Assembly: GCA_038210135.1 (NCBI GenBank)
Contig: JBBQWZ010000002.1
Span: forward strand, 1 to 64,000
Length of the DNA stretch: 64,000 nucleotides
Source of the DNA: JBBQWZ01 sp038210135
Lineage (GTDB): Bacteria; Acidobacteriota; Terriglobia; Bryobacterales; Bryobacteraceae
Direction of reading: 5' to 3'
This document shows, piece after piece, positions 34,742-42,963 of the stretch (position 1 is the stretch's first letter; each line of letters opens with the position of its first letter). The translations under genes were made by a program, and so were the position numbers. Under the pieces are notes generated by a model that did not search any database, was not told the origin of the DNA, and was given only the letters and a program-made list of their open reading frames with translations.

Positions 34742-35207
34742 GGGCGGCGATGGTGGGGTTGGTGACGCGGAGGTAGTCTTCGGGTTTCAGGAGAGCTTGG
34801 ACGCCTCGCATTCCTACGGAGATCGAGATGATGTCGAAGAGCTCGATGGTTTCATCGACGTAGAGGGGGAAGGCGCGTTTGGCGGCTAGGGCGGTGACGG
34901 CTCCGCGCTGGTAGCCGGTGACGGCTAGGACTTCTTTGAGGGGGAGGAGGTCCATTTTGCGGTCGCCGGTGAGCTTGGCCAGGGCTTTCAGGTTGAGGGA
35001 GTCGCTGCCGGGGATGACGGCTAGGACTTCGCCGTTGCGGTCGCCTCGGACGCAGAGGGTTTTGAAGACCTGATCGGCGGGGAGTCCTACCTTTTTGGCT
35101 ACGGTTTCGGCGGAGAGGTCGTCGGGATCGACTTCGTATTCCTTTATTTCGTATAGGACGCCGTGTTGGTCGAGGAGGCGCATGGCGTTGGTTTTGGAGA
35201 CGGCCAT
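34731..35207 (-). CDS. ybaK: Cys-tRNA(Pro)/Cys-tRNA(Cys) deacylase YbaK
   Basis: A 158-residue editing enzyme that hydrolyses mischarged Cys-tRNA(Pro). The YbaK/EbsC sequence pattern is clear: MRLLDQHGVLYEIKEYEVD at the start, VFKTLCVRGDRNGEVLAVIPG with the conserved VFKTL lysine, and VLAVTGYQRGAVTALAAKRAFPLYVDETI. Start ATG 35207 (MAVSKTNAMRLL) matches the family; upstream in-frame codons read through R2 repeats. The C-terminus VTNPTIAALVA ends at a TAG that belongs to the R3 repeat, so the original end of the gene may have been altered by it. The gene stands alone. Confidence 0.92.
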   Translation of the reverse strand: MAVSKTNAMRLLDQHGVLYEIKEYEVDPDDLSAETVAKKVGLPADQVFKTLCVRGDRNGEVLAVIPGSDSLNLKALAKLTGDRKMDLLPLKEVLAVTGYQRGAVTALAAKRAFPLYVDETIELFDIISISVGMRGVQALLKPEDYLRVTNPTIAALVA

Positions 35208-35240
35208 AGTTTTTAGTGTAGGGGTCGGGGGAGGGAAAGG

Positions 35241-35383
35241 GTCCCGTCGCTTACGCTCCACGAGGTCCCGTCGCTTATGCTCCGGGTTCAATGGGAGTTG
35301 CTGGGGGTTGGTCCCGTCGCTTATGCTCCGGGTTCAATGGGAAGTGCTGGGGGGTGGTCCCGTCGCTTATGCTCCGGGTTCAG
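35241..35383 (+). repeat. Four R2 repeat copies
   Basis: R2 copies lie at about 35241-35260 (partial), 35265-35293, 35311-35339 and 35358-35383, most with the variant core GTCGCTTATGCTCCGGGTTC. The last three are joined by similar spacers of the GGGAGTTGCTGGGGG type, so this is a short tandem array with a period of about 46 bp. It lies between the divergent ybaK-like gene and the GWxTD gene. Confidence 0.85.
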
Positions 35384-35552
35384 TGGGGGGCTTCGTTCGG
35401 GATTTGGCGTTGAGGCGGGGGCGGATGCACATCTGTGATTCGCTCGCACGCCGGGCTGACCCTAAGTGGTTGGAATTGGTTGGGGTGGGAACGGCCACCC
35501 CGTTGCTTGCATCTGACCAACAGCCGTACAATCACTAAAGGTGGAAGTGTTT

Positions 35553-37274
35553 ATGTATCGTACTCTGCCGCGGACTCTCGCTGTTCTCACGACGGCCGCG
35601 CTGCTCATCCCTTCCGGGGGACTTCAGGGCGCCGACAAAAAGAAAGACCAAGCCTCGTCTTCCGATCAGCGGGAAACGGTGGCGAAGCCGATTTCGGATA
35701 AAGAGAAGAAGAAGCGCGAGGACAGGCTGCGCAAGGAGCTCGAGACTCCGTACAAGAAGTGGCTGTCGGAAGAAGTCGGCTACATCATCACGGATGAAGA
35801 GCGGACGGCGTTCAAGCGCCTGTCGACGGACGAAGAACGGCAGAATTTCGTGGAGCAGTTCTGGCTGCGGCGCGATCCGACTCCGGACACGGAAGAGAAC
35901 GAGTACAAGGAAGAGCACTACCGGCGCATCGCGTATGCGAACGAGCATTACGCGTCAGGCATTCCGGGTTGGAAGGCTGATCGCGGCCGCATTTACATTA
36001 CATTTGGACCGCCTGACGAAATCGAGTCGCATCCTTCGGGTGGCTCGTATAACCGCCCCTACGAAGAAGGCGGCGGCACGACGTCCACGTTCCCATTCGA
36101 GAAATGGCGGTATCGCTATCTCGACGGGATCGGCACGGATATCAATATCGAATTCGTGGATCCGTCGATGTCGGGCGAATACCGGATGACGATGGATCCG
36201 TCGGAAAAGGACGCGCTGTTGTATGTTCCGAACGCAGGACTGACGCTGAACGAGTCGATGGGCTTGTCGTCGAAAACGGATCGCTTCACGCGCACGGACG
36301 GTACGCGTTTGGGTACGGGCAGCCAGCCGCTGCCGGCGAGCATGAACCAGTTCGACCGTTTGCAGCAGTTCGCGATGTTGCAGAAGCCCCCTCCGATCAA
36401 ATTCAAGGATCTGGAAGCGGCGGTGAATTCGACGATCAAATTCAACCTGCTGCCGATGCGGGTCCGCTATGACGTGATTCCGCTGACGTCGTCGTCGATT
36501 CTGACGTCGGTGATGATCCAGTTTGAAGGCAAGGATCTGCAGTTCAAGGAAAAGGACGGCATTTCGAAGTCTACGATCAATATTTATGCGCGCATCACGA
36601 CGATGGCGCGGCGAACGGCGAACGTGTTCGAAGAAGCGGTGACGACGGAAGTTCCGACGGAACTGCTGCAAGAGGCGGCGAAGGGCCAGAAGGTTTATCA
36701 GAAGTCGATTCCGCTGGCGCCGGGCAAATATCGGCTGAACGTAGTGGCGAAGGACGTGGTCGGCGGGACGATGAACAACTACGAAGTGGCGCTGGAAATT
36801 CCGCACTTCGATGACGAGAAGCTTTCGTCGAGCTCACTGATTCTGGCGGACATGATCGAGAAGGTTCCGACGAGGAGCATTGGCACGGGTCAGTTCGTCA
36901 TCGGCAGCTCGAAAGTGCGGCCGAGGATCGACGGCGTGTTCAAGCGCGACGAGAAGCTGGGGATCTATACGCAGCTGTACAATTTTGCGGCGGACGAAAA
37001 GACGCGGAAGCCGAACGCCACGATCGATTACGAGATCGTCAAGATCGGTTCGAACGAGAAGGTGTTCGAATATCAGGAAGACGTCGGCGCGACCGGCGGT
37101 GCCGCGTCGCAGGTGGTGGTTGAGAAACTGCTGCCGCTGAAGGACATGGTGGCCGGGCAGTATACTCTGAATATGAAGATCGTCGATAAGATCAAGAATC
37201 AGACCTTGACGCAGACGGCGAATTTCTCGGTGATCGAACCGCCAGCGACTCCAAAGAAAGTCGCGGCGAAGTAA
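35553..37274 (+). CDS. GWxTD-domain secreted protein
   Basis: A 573-residue exported protein with a signal peptide (MYRTLPRTLAVLTTAALLIPSGG); AAAGGTGG 9 bp upstream supports ATG 35553 over a GTG four codons earlier. The GWxTD domain (named after its motif) spans about residues 60-200: YKKWLSEEVGYIITDEERTAF, LRRDPTPDTEENEYKEEHYRRIAYAN and GRIYITFGPPDEIESHP. The rest is beta-rich. These proteins are common in Acidobacteria and some Bacteroidetes; their biochemical role is unknown. A lysine-rich stretch follows the signal peptide. It is the first gene of a four-gene stretch transcribed to the right. Confidence 0.88.
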   Translation: MYRTLPRTLAVLTTAALLIPSGGLQGADKKKDQASSSDQRETVAKPISDKEKKKREDRLRKELETPYKKWLSEEVGYIITDEERTAFKRLSTDEERQNFVEQFWLRRDPTPDTEENEYKEEHYRRIAYANEHYASGIPGWKADRGRIYITFGPPDEIESHPSGGSYNRPYEEGGGTTSTFPFEKWRYRYLDGIGTDINIEFVDPSMSGEYRMTMDPSEKDALLYVPNAGLTLNESMGLSSKTDRFTRTDGTRLGTGSQPLPASMNQFDRLQQFAMLQKPPPIKFKDLEAAVNSTIKFNLLPMRVRYDVIPLTSSSILTSVMIQFEGKDLQFKEKDGISKSTINIYARITTMARRTANVFEEAVTTEVPTELLQEAAKGQKVYQKSIPLAPGKYRLNVVAKDVVGGTMNNYEVALEIPHFDDEKLSSSSLILADMIEKVPTRSIGTGQFVIGSSKVRPRIDGVFKRDEKLGIYTQLYNFAADEKTRKPNATIDYEIVKIGSNEKVFEYQEDVGATGGAASQVVVEKLLPLKDMVAGQYTLNMKIVDKIKNQTLTQTANFSVIEPPATPKKVAAK

Positions 37275-37371
37275 AACGCATAGACTAATTCGGTCTCTGC
37301 GCATGGGCGAAGTTAAGCTTCGCCAAATGAAGACGGCGATGGCGAACGGGCAAAACGTTCGAGGACACGGA

Positions 37372-39177
37372 ATGCGTACTGCCTTGCTCTTGGCTACAAG
37401 CGCGATTCTCGCGATGCAGTATGCGCAGTGCGCTCCGACATCGCTAGTCCCAGGCGGCGCCATTGCGGGCAACGTCAAAAACACATTAGGCGTCGCGCAA
37501 ATGGGCGCGACGGTTATCCTCTATAGCAGGTCCGATTCGGTGGTCCGGCAGGTGCTGACCAATGAACGCGGCGGGTTCGTGTTCGAGGGACTGATTCCTG
37601 ATTTTTACTCCGTACGCGTGTCGCTGTCGTCGTTTGTTCCGGCGATCCGGCGGAACATCGCGGTGCAGCCGGGGATGGAATCGATCCTGACGATCAACCT
37701 GGCGAGCGTGTTCAGCTCGATCGAACTGGTTTATACAGGTCCACCTCGAGGCGGGTTGATGTCGGACGAATGGAAATGGGTATTAAGAGGCTCGGCGGCG
37801 ACGCGGCCGGTGCTGCGATTCCGCGATCCGGGCACGTCGTCGTCTTCACGGGCAAGCGTGTTTTCGGACACTCGCGGCTTGGTTGCGGTTTCGGCGGGAG
37901 ATTCGGCGTCCTACGGAACTTCGGGTAGTCAATCGGATTTGGGTACGGCGTTTTCGGTGGCGACTTCGATCAACGGCGCGAACCGGGTACAGTTCTCGGG
38001 CAACGTCGGGTATAGCTCGAATTCGGCGGTACCGGCGACTTCGTTCCGCACGACGTATAGCCGGGATGATGCCAGCTCTCTGGCACCGGCGGTAACGCTG
38101 ACGATGCGGCAGATGTACCTTCCAAATCGGGCGGGCGTGGGATTGGTGGCGGGCGCGACCGGTGGCGCTCCGGCGTTCCGCAGCATGGGCCTGAGCATGA
38201 TCGACAGATTCCAACTGACGGACGGCCTGAAGCTGGAATATGGCGCTTCGGCGGAGTCGGTGACGTTCGTGGACCGGGTGAACTTCCTCAGTCCATTTGC
38301 GCGGATCACGGCGGATCTGGGAACGATAGGCACATTGCAAGTAGCGTTCAGCTCGGGGGCAACGCCGGCGGAACTCACGGTGCCGACGTCGGCGGCGAGC
38401 GCGGATCTGGCGGCGGACACGCTACGCAACGACGCGCTGCAACAGGATCTGGCGGCGCTGGCGATGCTGCCGCGGGTATCGCTGATCGACGGCCGGGCGA
38501 AGATTCAGCGGGACGAGAATATCGAGCTTGGCTATCGGAAGAGGATTCGCTCGACGACGATTCGCGGAAGCCTTTATCACGAGGTGATCCAGAACACGGC
38601 GCTGGCGATTTCGTCTCCGACGGGCTTTCTGCCGGAATCGGATTTGTTGGCGGATCCTTCGTCGCGGACTAATTTCTTCAACGCCGGGCGGTTCCACAGC
38701 ATGGGCTGTACGGCTTCGGTGGAACAGCGATTGAGTGATCGCCTGGATGTTCTGATCGCGGCGGGACGCGCGGGCGCATTCAGCGGGCGGCAGCCTTTAT
38801 TAGAAGGCGGCACGCCGGAGGATTTGCGCGCGGCGCTGGAGCATGTGCAGCGGACGTGGGTGACGGCGCGGGTTTCGACGCGACTTGCGGTGACGGGTAC
38901 GCGAATTTCTTCGAGCTACAGCTGGACGGATTTCCGCACGTTGATGCCGGCTCATGTCTACCTGACGAACACTCCTTCGCGCGATACGGGTTGGAATGTT
39001 AGCGTGCGGCAACCGCTGCCTGGGATTTTCGGAATGGGTGGACGCATCGAGGCATCCGCCGAATTGCGGAATGCGTTGGCGCAGGGCTACCTTTCGCTGG
39101 CAACGGCGGATGGCGGACGGGTCGTGCTGATCCAGTCGCCACGGGCGCTGCGCGGCGGCCTGGCTTTCATTTTCTAA
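37372..39177 (+). CDS. Outer-membrane beta-barrel-like protein with N-terminal regulatory domain
   Basis: A 601-residue exported protein (signal MRTALLLATSAILAMQYAQC, start ATG 37372). A carboxypeptidase-regulatory-like module lies near the N-terminus (GAIAGNVKNTLGVAQMGATV, NERGGFVFEGLIPDFYSVRV). A long alternating-strand region follows and ends in aromatic F (GLAFIF), as in outer-membrane barrels. It resembles a shortened TonB-receptor relative with no recognisable plug, so transport is doubtful. It follows the GWxTD gene by 97 bp. I infer that the two act together in the outer envelope, from order alone. Confidence 0.72.
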   Translation: MRTALLLATSAILAMQYAQCAPTSLVPGGAIAGNVKNTLGVAQMGATVILYSRSDSVVRQVLTNERGGFVFEGLIPDFYSVRVSLSSFVPAIRRNIAVQPGMESILTINLASVFSSIELVYTGPPRGGLMSDEWKWVLRGSAATRPVLRFRDPGTSSSSRASVFSDTRGLVAVSAGDSASYGTSGSQSDLGTAFSVATSINGANRVQFSGNVGYSSNSAVPATSFRTTYSRDDASSLAPAVTLTMRQMYLPNRAGVGLVAGATGGAPAFRSMGLSMIDRFQLTDGLKLEYGASAESVTFVDRVNFLSPFARITADLGTIGTLQVAFSSGATPAELTVPTSAASADLAADTLRNDALQQDLAALAMLPRVSLIDGRAKIQRDENIELGYRKRIRSTTIRGSLYHEVIQNTALAISSPTGFLPESDLLADPSSRTNFFNAGRFHSMGCTASVEQRLSDRLDVLIAAGRAGAFSGRQPLLEGGTPEDLRAALEHVQRTWVTARVSTRLAVTGTRISSSYSWTDFRTLMPAHVYLTNTPSRDTGWNVSVRQPLPGIFGMGGRIEASAELRNALAQGYLSLATADGGRVVLIQSPRALRGGLAFIF

Positions 39178-39189
39178 TTCCACATCAAG

Positions 39190-39963
39190 ATGGATGAACT
39201 TCGCAGGCCGCCGGTTTGGCTTTGGCCGAATCTGCTGAGTCTGGATGCGCCGATCGTTGCGGTGGTGTGGCAGGATTTCGTGGCGCGTTCGTTTTCGTCG
39301 ACGCTTTTGCCCGCTGGCCGGGTAGTGTTGGCGCTGACGGTGTGGGCAATCTACCTGGCGGATCGGATCTTCGATGTGCGGCATCCCGCCTCGGAGGACG
39401 AGGCTACGCGACATCAGTTATACCGACGCCACAATGCGGCCGCGCGCTGGCTGCTGGCGGGAGTGTTAGCCGCCGACGTTCTGGTTTCCCTATTCTGGCT
39501 GCGTCCGGCGGTCTTTTCCGCGGGTGTGGTGATTGGCGTTGTGGTGGTTTGTTACCTGTCGATTTTCGCTTTATGGCGTGTGGGCGGAGCCGCGTGGAAG
39601 CAGCCATCGGCGGCGATCGTGTTTACGGCGGGCGTATTTCTGATCGGATGGATGGGATCAGGACAGCGGCAGAGCCTGGTAATTCCGGCGATTGCGTTCG
39701 CGTTGTTGTGCTACCGAAACATGCGGTTGATCGAGAGATGGCCGGAACGGGCTGGATCGGCGCTCCGAGGGGTGTGGTGGGCCTTGGCTTTCGCGGGGTT
39801 GTGCTCAATTTGGGCGATCGTGTCGGGATCGAACTGGCTGCATGCGGTTGCGCTGAGCGCGGTGGGGTTGGCGGCGATCGATCTGTTCAGCGGGAAGCTT
39901 TCGCGTGACGCGCGTGGCGTCCTTGCGGACGCGGTGTTGCTGACGCCGCTGTTGTTCCGATGA
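39190..39963 (+). CDS. Polytopic membrane protein, UbiA-like
   Basis: A 257-residue protein with about seven hydrophobic helices. The opening WPNLLSLDAPIVAVVWQDFVAR and the segment LTVWAIYLADRIFDVR occupy the place of the first Asp-rich motif in UbiA prenyltransferases (usually NDxxD), but only part of the motif is left. RNMRLIERWPERAG follows a later helix. A degenerate UbiA-type protein is the best guess. Its stop overlaps the methyltransferase start (ATGA), and it follows the barrel-like gene by 12 bp, so all belong to one operon. Confidence 0.65.
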   Translation: MDELRRPPVWLWPNLLSLDAPIVAVVWQDFVARSFSSTLLPAGRVVLALTVWAIYLADRIFDVRHPASEDEATRHQLYRRHNAAARWLLAGVLAADVLVSLFWLRPAVFSAGVVIGVVVVCYLSIFALWRVGGAAWKQPSAAIVFTAGVFLIGWMGSGQRQSLVIPAIAFALLCYRNMRLIERWPERAGSALRGVWWALAFAGLCSIWAIVSGSNWLHAVALSAVGLAAIDLFSGKLSRDARGVLADAVLLTPLLFR

Positions 39964-40586
39964 AGGCCGGACGGATTGCGAAGTTGTATCGGTGGATCGA
40001 GTACGCGGCGTATGGGCGCGCGCTCGAACGGGCGCGGTTTTGGTATTTGGATCGGCTGGCGGGGGCTCGGCGAATTTTGGTTTTGGGTGAGGGGGACGGC
40101 CGGGCTTTGGCGCGGCTTGTGGACGCGGCTCCGCATGCGGAGATCGATGTCGTCGAGTTGAGCGCGGAGATGATCGCGCTGGCTCGCTTGCGAGTGGGGG
40201 ACTGCACGCGCTTGCGGTTCCACCAAGCGGATGCGTTGTCGCTACGGTATGCGGAGCACGATTACGACGGCGTGGTCACGCTGTTCTTCCTGGATTGTTT
40301 TTCGGCGGCAGACGCGCGCACGCTGATCGGGCGGCTGGCGGGATGGATGGCTGGTGATGCGATTTGGCTGATGACCGACTTTGCAATTCCAGAGTCGGGG
40401 TGGCGGCGGTGGCACGCGCGTGTTTGGATTACGGTGATGTATGCGTTTTTCCGGCTTACGACTGGTTTGCGTGCGCGGGCACTGCCGCCGATTGAGGATT
40501 TGATGCGCGAGTCGGGGTTGCGGCGGATTGAGGTCCGCGAGTGGCAGGCGGGGTTGATTCGGTCGGAAGTGTGGCGGCGAGGGTGA
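39960..40586 (+). CDS. Class I SAM-dependent methyltransferase
   Basis: A 208-residue Rossmann-fold methyltransferase. Motif I is ILVLGEGDGRALARL, the acidic ribose-binding residue follows in EIDVVELSAEMIALAR, and motif IV is YDGVVTLFFLDCFSA. A C-terminal hydrophobic helix (VWITVMYAFFRLTTGL) may touch the membrane. The sequence resembles ubiquinone/menaquinone-type methyltransferases. Because it is coupled by ATGA to a UbiA-like membrane protein, a role in modifying a lipid or quinone is conceivable but unproven. It is the last gene of the GWxTD operon. Confidence 0.82.
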   Translation: MKAGRIAKLYRWIEYAAYGRALERARFWYLDRLAGARRILVLGEGDGRALARLVDAAPHAEIDVVELSAEMIALARLRVGDCTRLRFHQADALSLRYAEHDYDGVVTLFFLDCFSAADARTLIGRLAGWMAGDAIWLMTDFAIPESGWRRWHARVWITVMYAFFRLTTGLRARALPPIEDLMRESGLRRIEVREWQAGLIRSEVWRRG

Positions 40587-40619
40587 CGCTTCGCGCACTC
40601 CTCGACGGTGTCGTCCGAT

Positions 40620-40723
40620 TGGGGGGAGGAATCCCCGCCCTGACGGGCGGGGCTATAGCGGCACATTTTCATTCAATTGGTAGCGGGCGCCGCAAGAGCA
40701 CTTACTGCGCGCCTCGATGCTTG
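40620..40723 (+). repeat. R1 hairpin variant and R4 copy lacking its stem
   Basis: At about 40630-40653 CCCCGCCC and GGGCGGGG form a hairpin with a TGAC loop, an R1-like variant. At 40694-40720 lies an R4 copy (GAGCACTTACTGCGC then GCCTCGATGC) in which the central 24 bp carrying the hairpin are missing, cleanly between two GCGC strings. The right end borders the stop codon of the aldolase gene. Confidence 0.72.
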
Positions 40724-40733
40724 GCGGATAGCG

Positions 40734-41657
40734 CTAGCGGCTTGCGGTGCCAACGCCGGCGGCTTTTATGGCTTGCTGGATTATCTCGCGCTCTTCGGGG
40801 GTCATCGATTGGTAGGGTTCGGCCATGACTCCGTTGCCGATGCCGATTAGAGAGACGGCGGTCTTGAGGCCGCGGAGATAGGCGGAGCCGGGGGTTCCGA
40901 CGCGATAAACGCCTTCGCTGATGATGAGGACGATTTTCTGGAGGAGGTCCACGGTTTCGCGGTCGTTGCGGAGGGCGGCCTCGTAGAGTTGGACGTAGAG
41001 GGCGGGATCGAGATTGGAACCTCCGCAGACGCCGCCGTGGGCGCCTTCGGCGACCATTTCCGCGAGGATCTCTTCGACGCCGATGAGCATGGCGAAATCC
41101 GGACGATCGCGCACGGCCTGTTGGCAGGCGCGGAAGTAATCCTTGTCGCCGGAGCTATCCTTCAAGCCGTAAATATTCGGGATCGCGGCAGCGGCGCGCA
41201 CGGTTTCGGGAGCCATGACGAGCTTGGTGTAGTTCGGCATGTTGTAGAGATAGAGCGGCAGTGGAAGCAGGGGCGCGAGGCGTTCGAGGTAGCCGAGGAA
41301 GGCGGCCTGATCGAGGGTGTAATAGAAGGGCGGCGAAAGCACGAGGGCGGAGGCTCCGGCCTGGGCGGCGTACTCGGCGGTATTCAGGGTTTCGACGAAG
41401 GACGTGTCGGTGATTCCGACGAGAATGGGCAAGCGCGTTCCGACGGTGGAGGAGGCGCGGTCCATCACCTCACGACGGAGGCGATAGCTGAGGCTGGGTG
41501 CTTCGCCGGTGCTGCCGAGGATGAAGAGTCCGTGGACTCCGCCGGCGATGAGGTGTTCGAGCAGGCGATCGAAGGCGGTGGCGTCCAAGGTGTCGCGATC
41601 GAGCAACGGCGTGAGGACCGGGGGTATGATGCCGCGGAGCGGCTTGGGCAGTGTCAT
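40734..41657 (-). CDS. DapA/NanA-family aldolase or dehydratase
   Basis: A 307-residue class I (Schiff-base) TIM-barrel enzyme acting on a 2-keto acid. The pyruvate-binding GSTGEAPS motif is at 48-55, the catalytic Tyr is Tyr138 (YNMPNYT) and the Schiff-base Lys is Lys166 (GLKDSSGD). The context argues against lysine biosynthesis: it is the last gene of an operon with a sialidase-fold protein, a sugar-acid cytidylyltransferase and a transporter. Likely substrates are 2-keto-3-deoxy sugar acids (KDG, Kdo or sialic-acid type). The start is ATG 41657; an upstream in-frame start overlaps the MFS gene. Confidence 0.9.
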   Translation of the reverse strand: MTLPKPLRGIIPPVLTPLLDRDTLDATAFDRLLEHLIAGGVHGLFILGSTGEAPSLSYRLRREVMDRASSTVGTRLPILVGITDTSFVETLNTAEYAAQAGASALVLSPPFYYTLDQAAFLGYLERLAPLLPLPLYLYNMPNYTKLVMAPETVRAAAAIPNIYGLKDSSGDKDYFRACQQAVRDRPDFAMLIGVEEILAEMVAEGAHGGVCGGSNLDPALYVQLYEAALRNDRETVDLLQKIVLIISEGVYRVGTPGSAYLRGLKTAVSLIGIGNGVMAEPYQSMTPEEREIIQQAIKAAGVGTASR

Positions 41658-41667
41658 TGCGATTGGG

Positions 41668-42963
41668 TTAGGCTTCTTCGAGTTGGCGGCGAAGCTTTTC
41701 GACATCTTTCTTAACGGTGAATAGAATGGCGATCAGGAGCAGAGCGGAGGCTCCGACGAGCGCGATGGAGGCGATGGAGATGGCGTAGCCGAGGCTGGCT
41801 TTCTTGGCGATGTAGCCGATGACGACGGGGGCGGTGCCGGCTCCGACGAGCCAGCCAATCATGTTCATGAAGCCGACGGCGGTTCCGCGGGCCTCGGGGC
41901 GCACGACGTCGAGGACGGAGGCGAAGATGTTCGCGTCGTACATACCTTTGAAGAAGCCCCAGCAGGTGAGGGCGACCATCAGCCAGAAGACGGACAGGGT
42001 TTGGCCGCACCAGACGGTGAAGGGCGCGCTGAGGAGGAGGCCGATCATTTGGACGGCGATGCGTCCGCCGGGGAAGCGGATCTTCAGCGTGTCCGCGAGC
42101 CAGCCGCCGAAGGGCGATCCGACCATGCTGGCGAGTTGGATGAAGATGGTCGCGGTGAGACCCGCCATGGCGAGACTCAAGTGAAATTTATCGTAGAGGA
42201 ATTTCGGCATCCACGAGAGGATGACCATGCCGACGAAATTGTCGAGCATGAACGCGCCCATGCAAAGCAGGACGGTGGGCGTGGTCCAAATGACTTTGAG
42301 GAATGCGCTGATGGGCATCGCGGCGGGCTGCGTGCGTTCGACGCCGAAGTCTTCCATGTCGGCCTGGCCGCGCTTGGGTTCGACGAGCAGCTTACTGAGG
42401 ATGAAGCCGAGGACGACGCCGAGTCCGCCGAACAGAACGAACGACCAGCGCCAGCCATAGTATTGGCCGATGAGGCCGCCGAAGAATCCGCCGGCGATGG
42501 TGCCGATATAGACAGCGGTCTGGTGCGTGCCCATCGCGCGGGAGCGTGTTTTCTTACCGTGGTAATCGGCGATCAGGGACATCGAGGCGGGAAAGTAGAA
42601 GGTCTCGCCGAGGCCTTCGGCGGCACGGAAGAAGAGGAGCGTCCCAAAGTTGCGCGAGATCGCGGTGAGCATGCAGATGACGCTCCAGACGATGAGGCCA
42701 CCGAGGACGGCGGTTTTGCGTTTGATGCGATCGACGATGTTGCCGGCGAAGGGCGCGCAGATTCCGTAGACGAGGGCGAAGGAGGATCCGAGCAGGCCGA
42801 GCTGGATTTCATCGAGGCCCAATTCTTTCTCGAGCAGCGGAAAGATGGAGAAGATGGCCTGGCGGTCGGCGTAGTTGAAGAAGCCGCAGAACCACAGCAT
42901 TCCGACGACTTGCCACTTATAGTTCGGGCTCAGGGCACTTTTGAATTGGGATGGAATTGTCAT
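41668..42963 (-). CDS. MFS transporter (ACS/spinster-like)
   Basis: A 431-residue twelve-helix secondary transporter. The N-terminal signature FCGFFNYADRQAIFSIFPLLEKELGL and the loop 2-3 motif (GNIVDRIKRKTAVLGG) are typical of the ACS (anion:cation symporter) and spinster-like groups, which include hexuronate and sugar-acid carriers. A C-terminal lysine-rich tail follows TM12. Start ATG 42963 overlaps the upstream gene by ATGA; the longer open frame upstream is antisense-like noise. It lies 10 bp before the aldolase gene. Import of a released sugar acid is the expected role, by inference from context. Confidence 0.88.
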   Translation of the reverse strand: MTIPSQFKSALSPNYKWQVVGMLWFCGFFNYADRQAIFSIFPLLEKELGLDEIQLGLLGSSFALVYGICAPFAGNIVDRIKRKTAVLGGLIVWSVICMLTAISRNFGTLLFFRAAEGLGETFYFPASMSLIADYHGKKTRSRAMGTHQTAVYIGTIAGGFFGGLIGQYYGWRWSFVLFGGLGVVLGFILSKLLVEPKRGQADMEDFGVERTQPAAMPISAFLKVIWTTPTVLLCMGAFMLDNFVGMVILSWMPKFLYDKFHLSLAMAGLTATIFIQLASMVGSPFGGWLADTLKIRFPGGRIAVQMIGLLLSAPFTVWCGQTLSVFWLMVALTCWGFFKGMYDANIFASVLDVVRPEARGTAVGFMNMIGWLVGAGTAPVVIGYIAKKASLGYAISIASIALVGASALLLIAILFTVKKDVEKLRRQLEEA

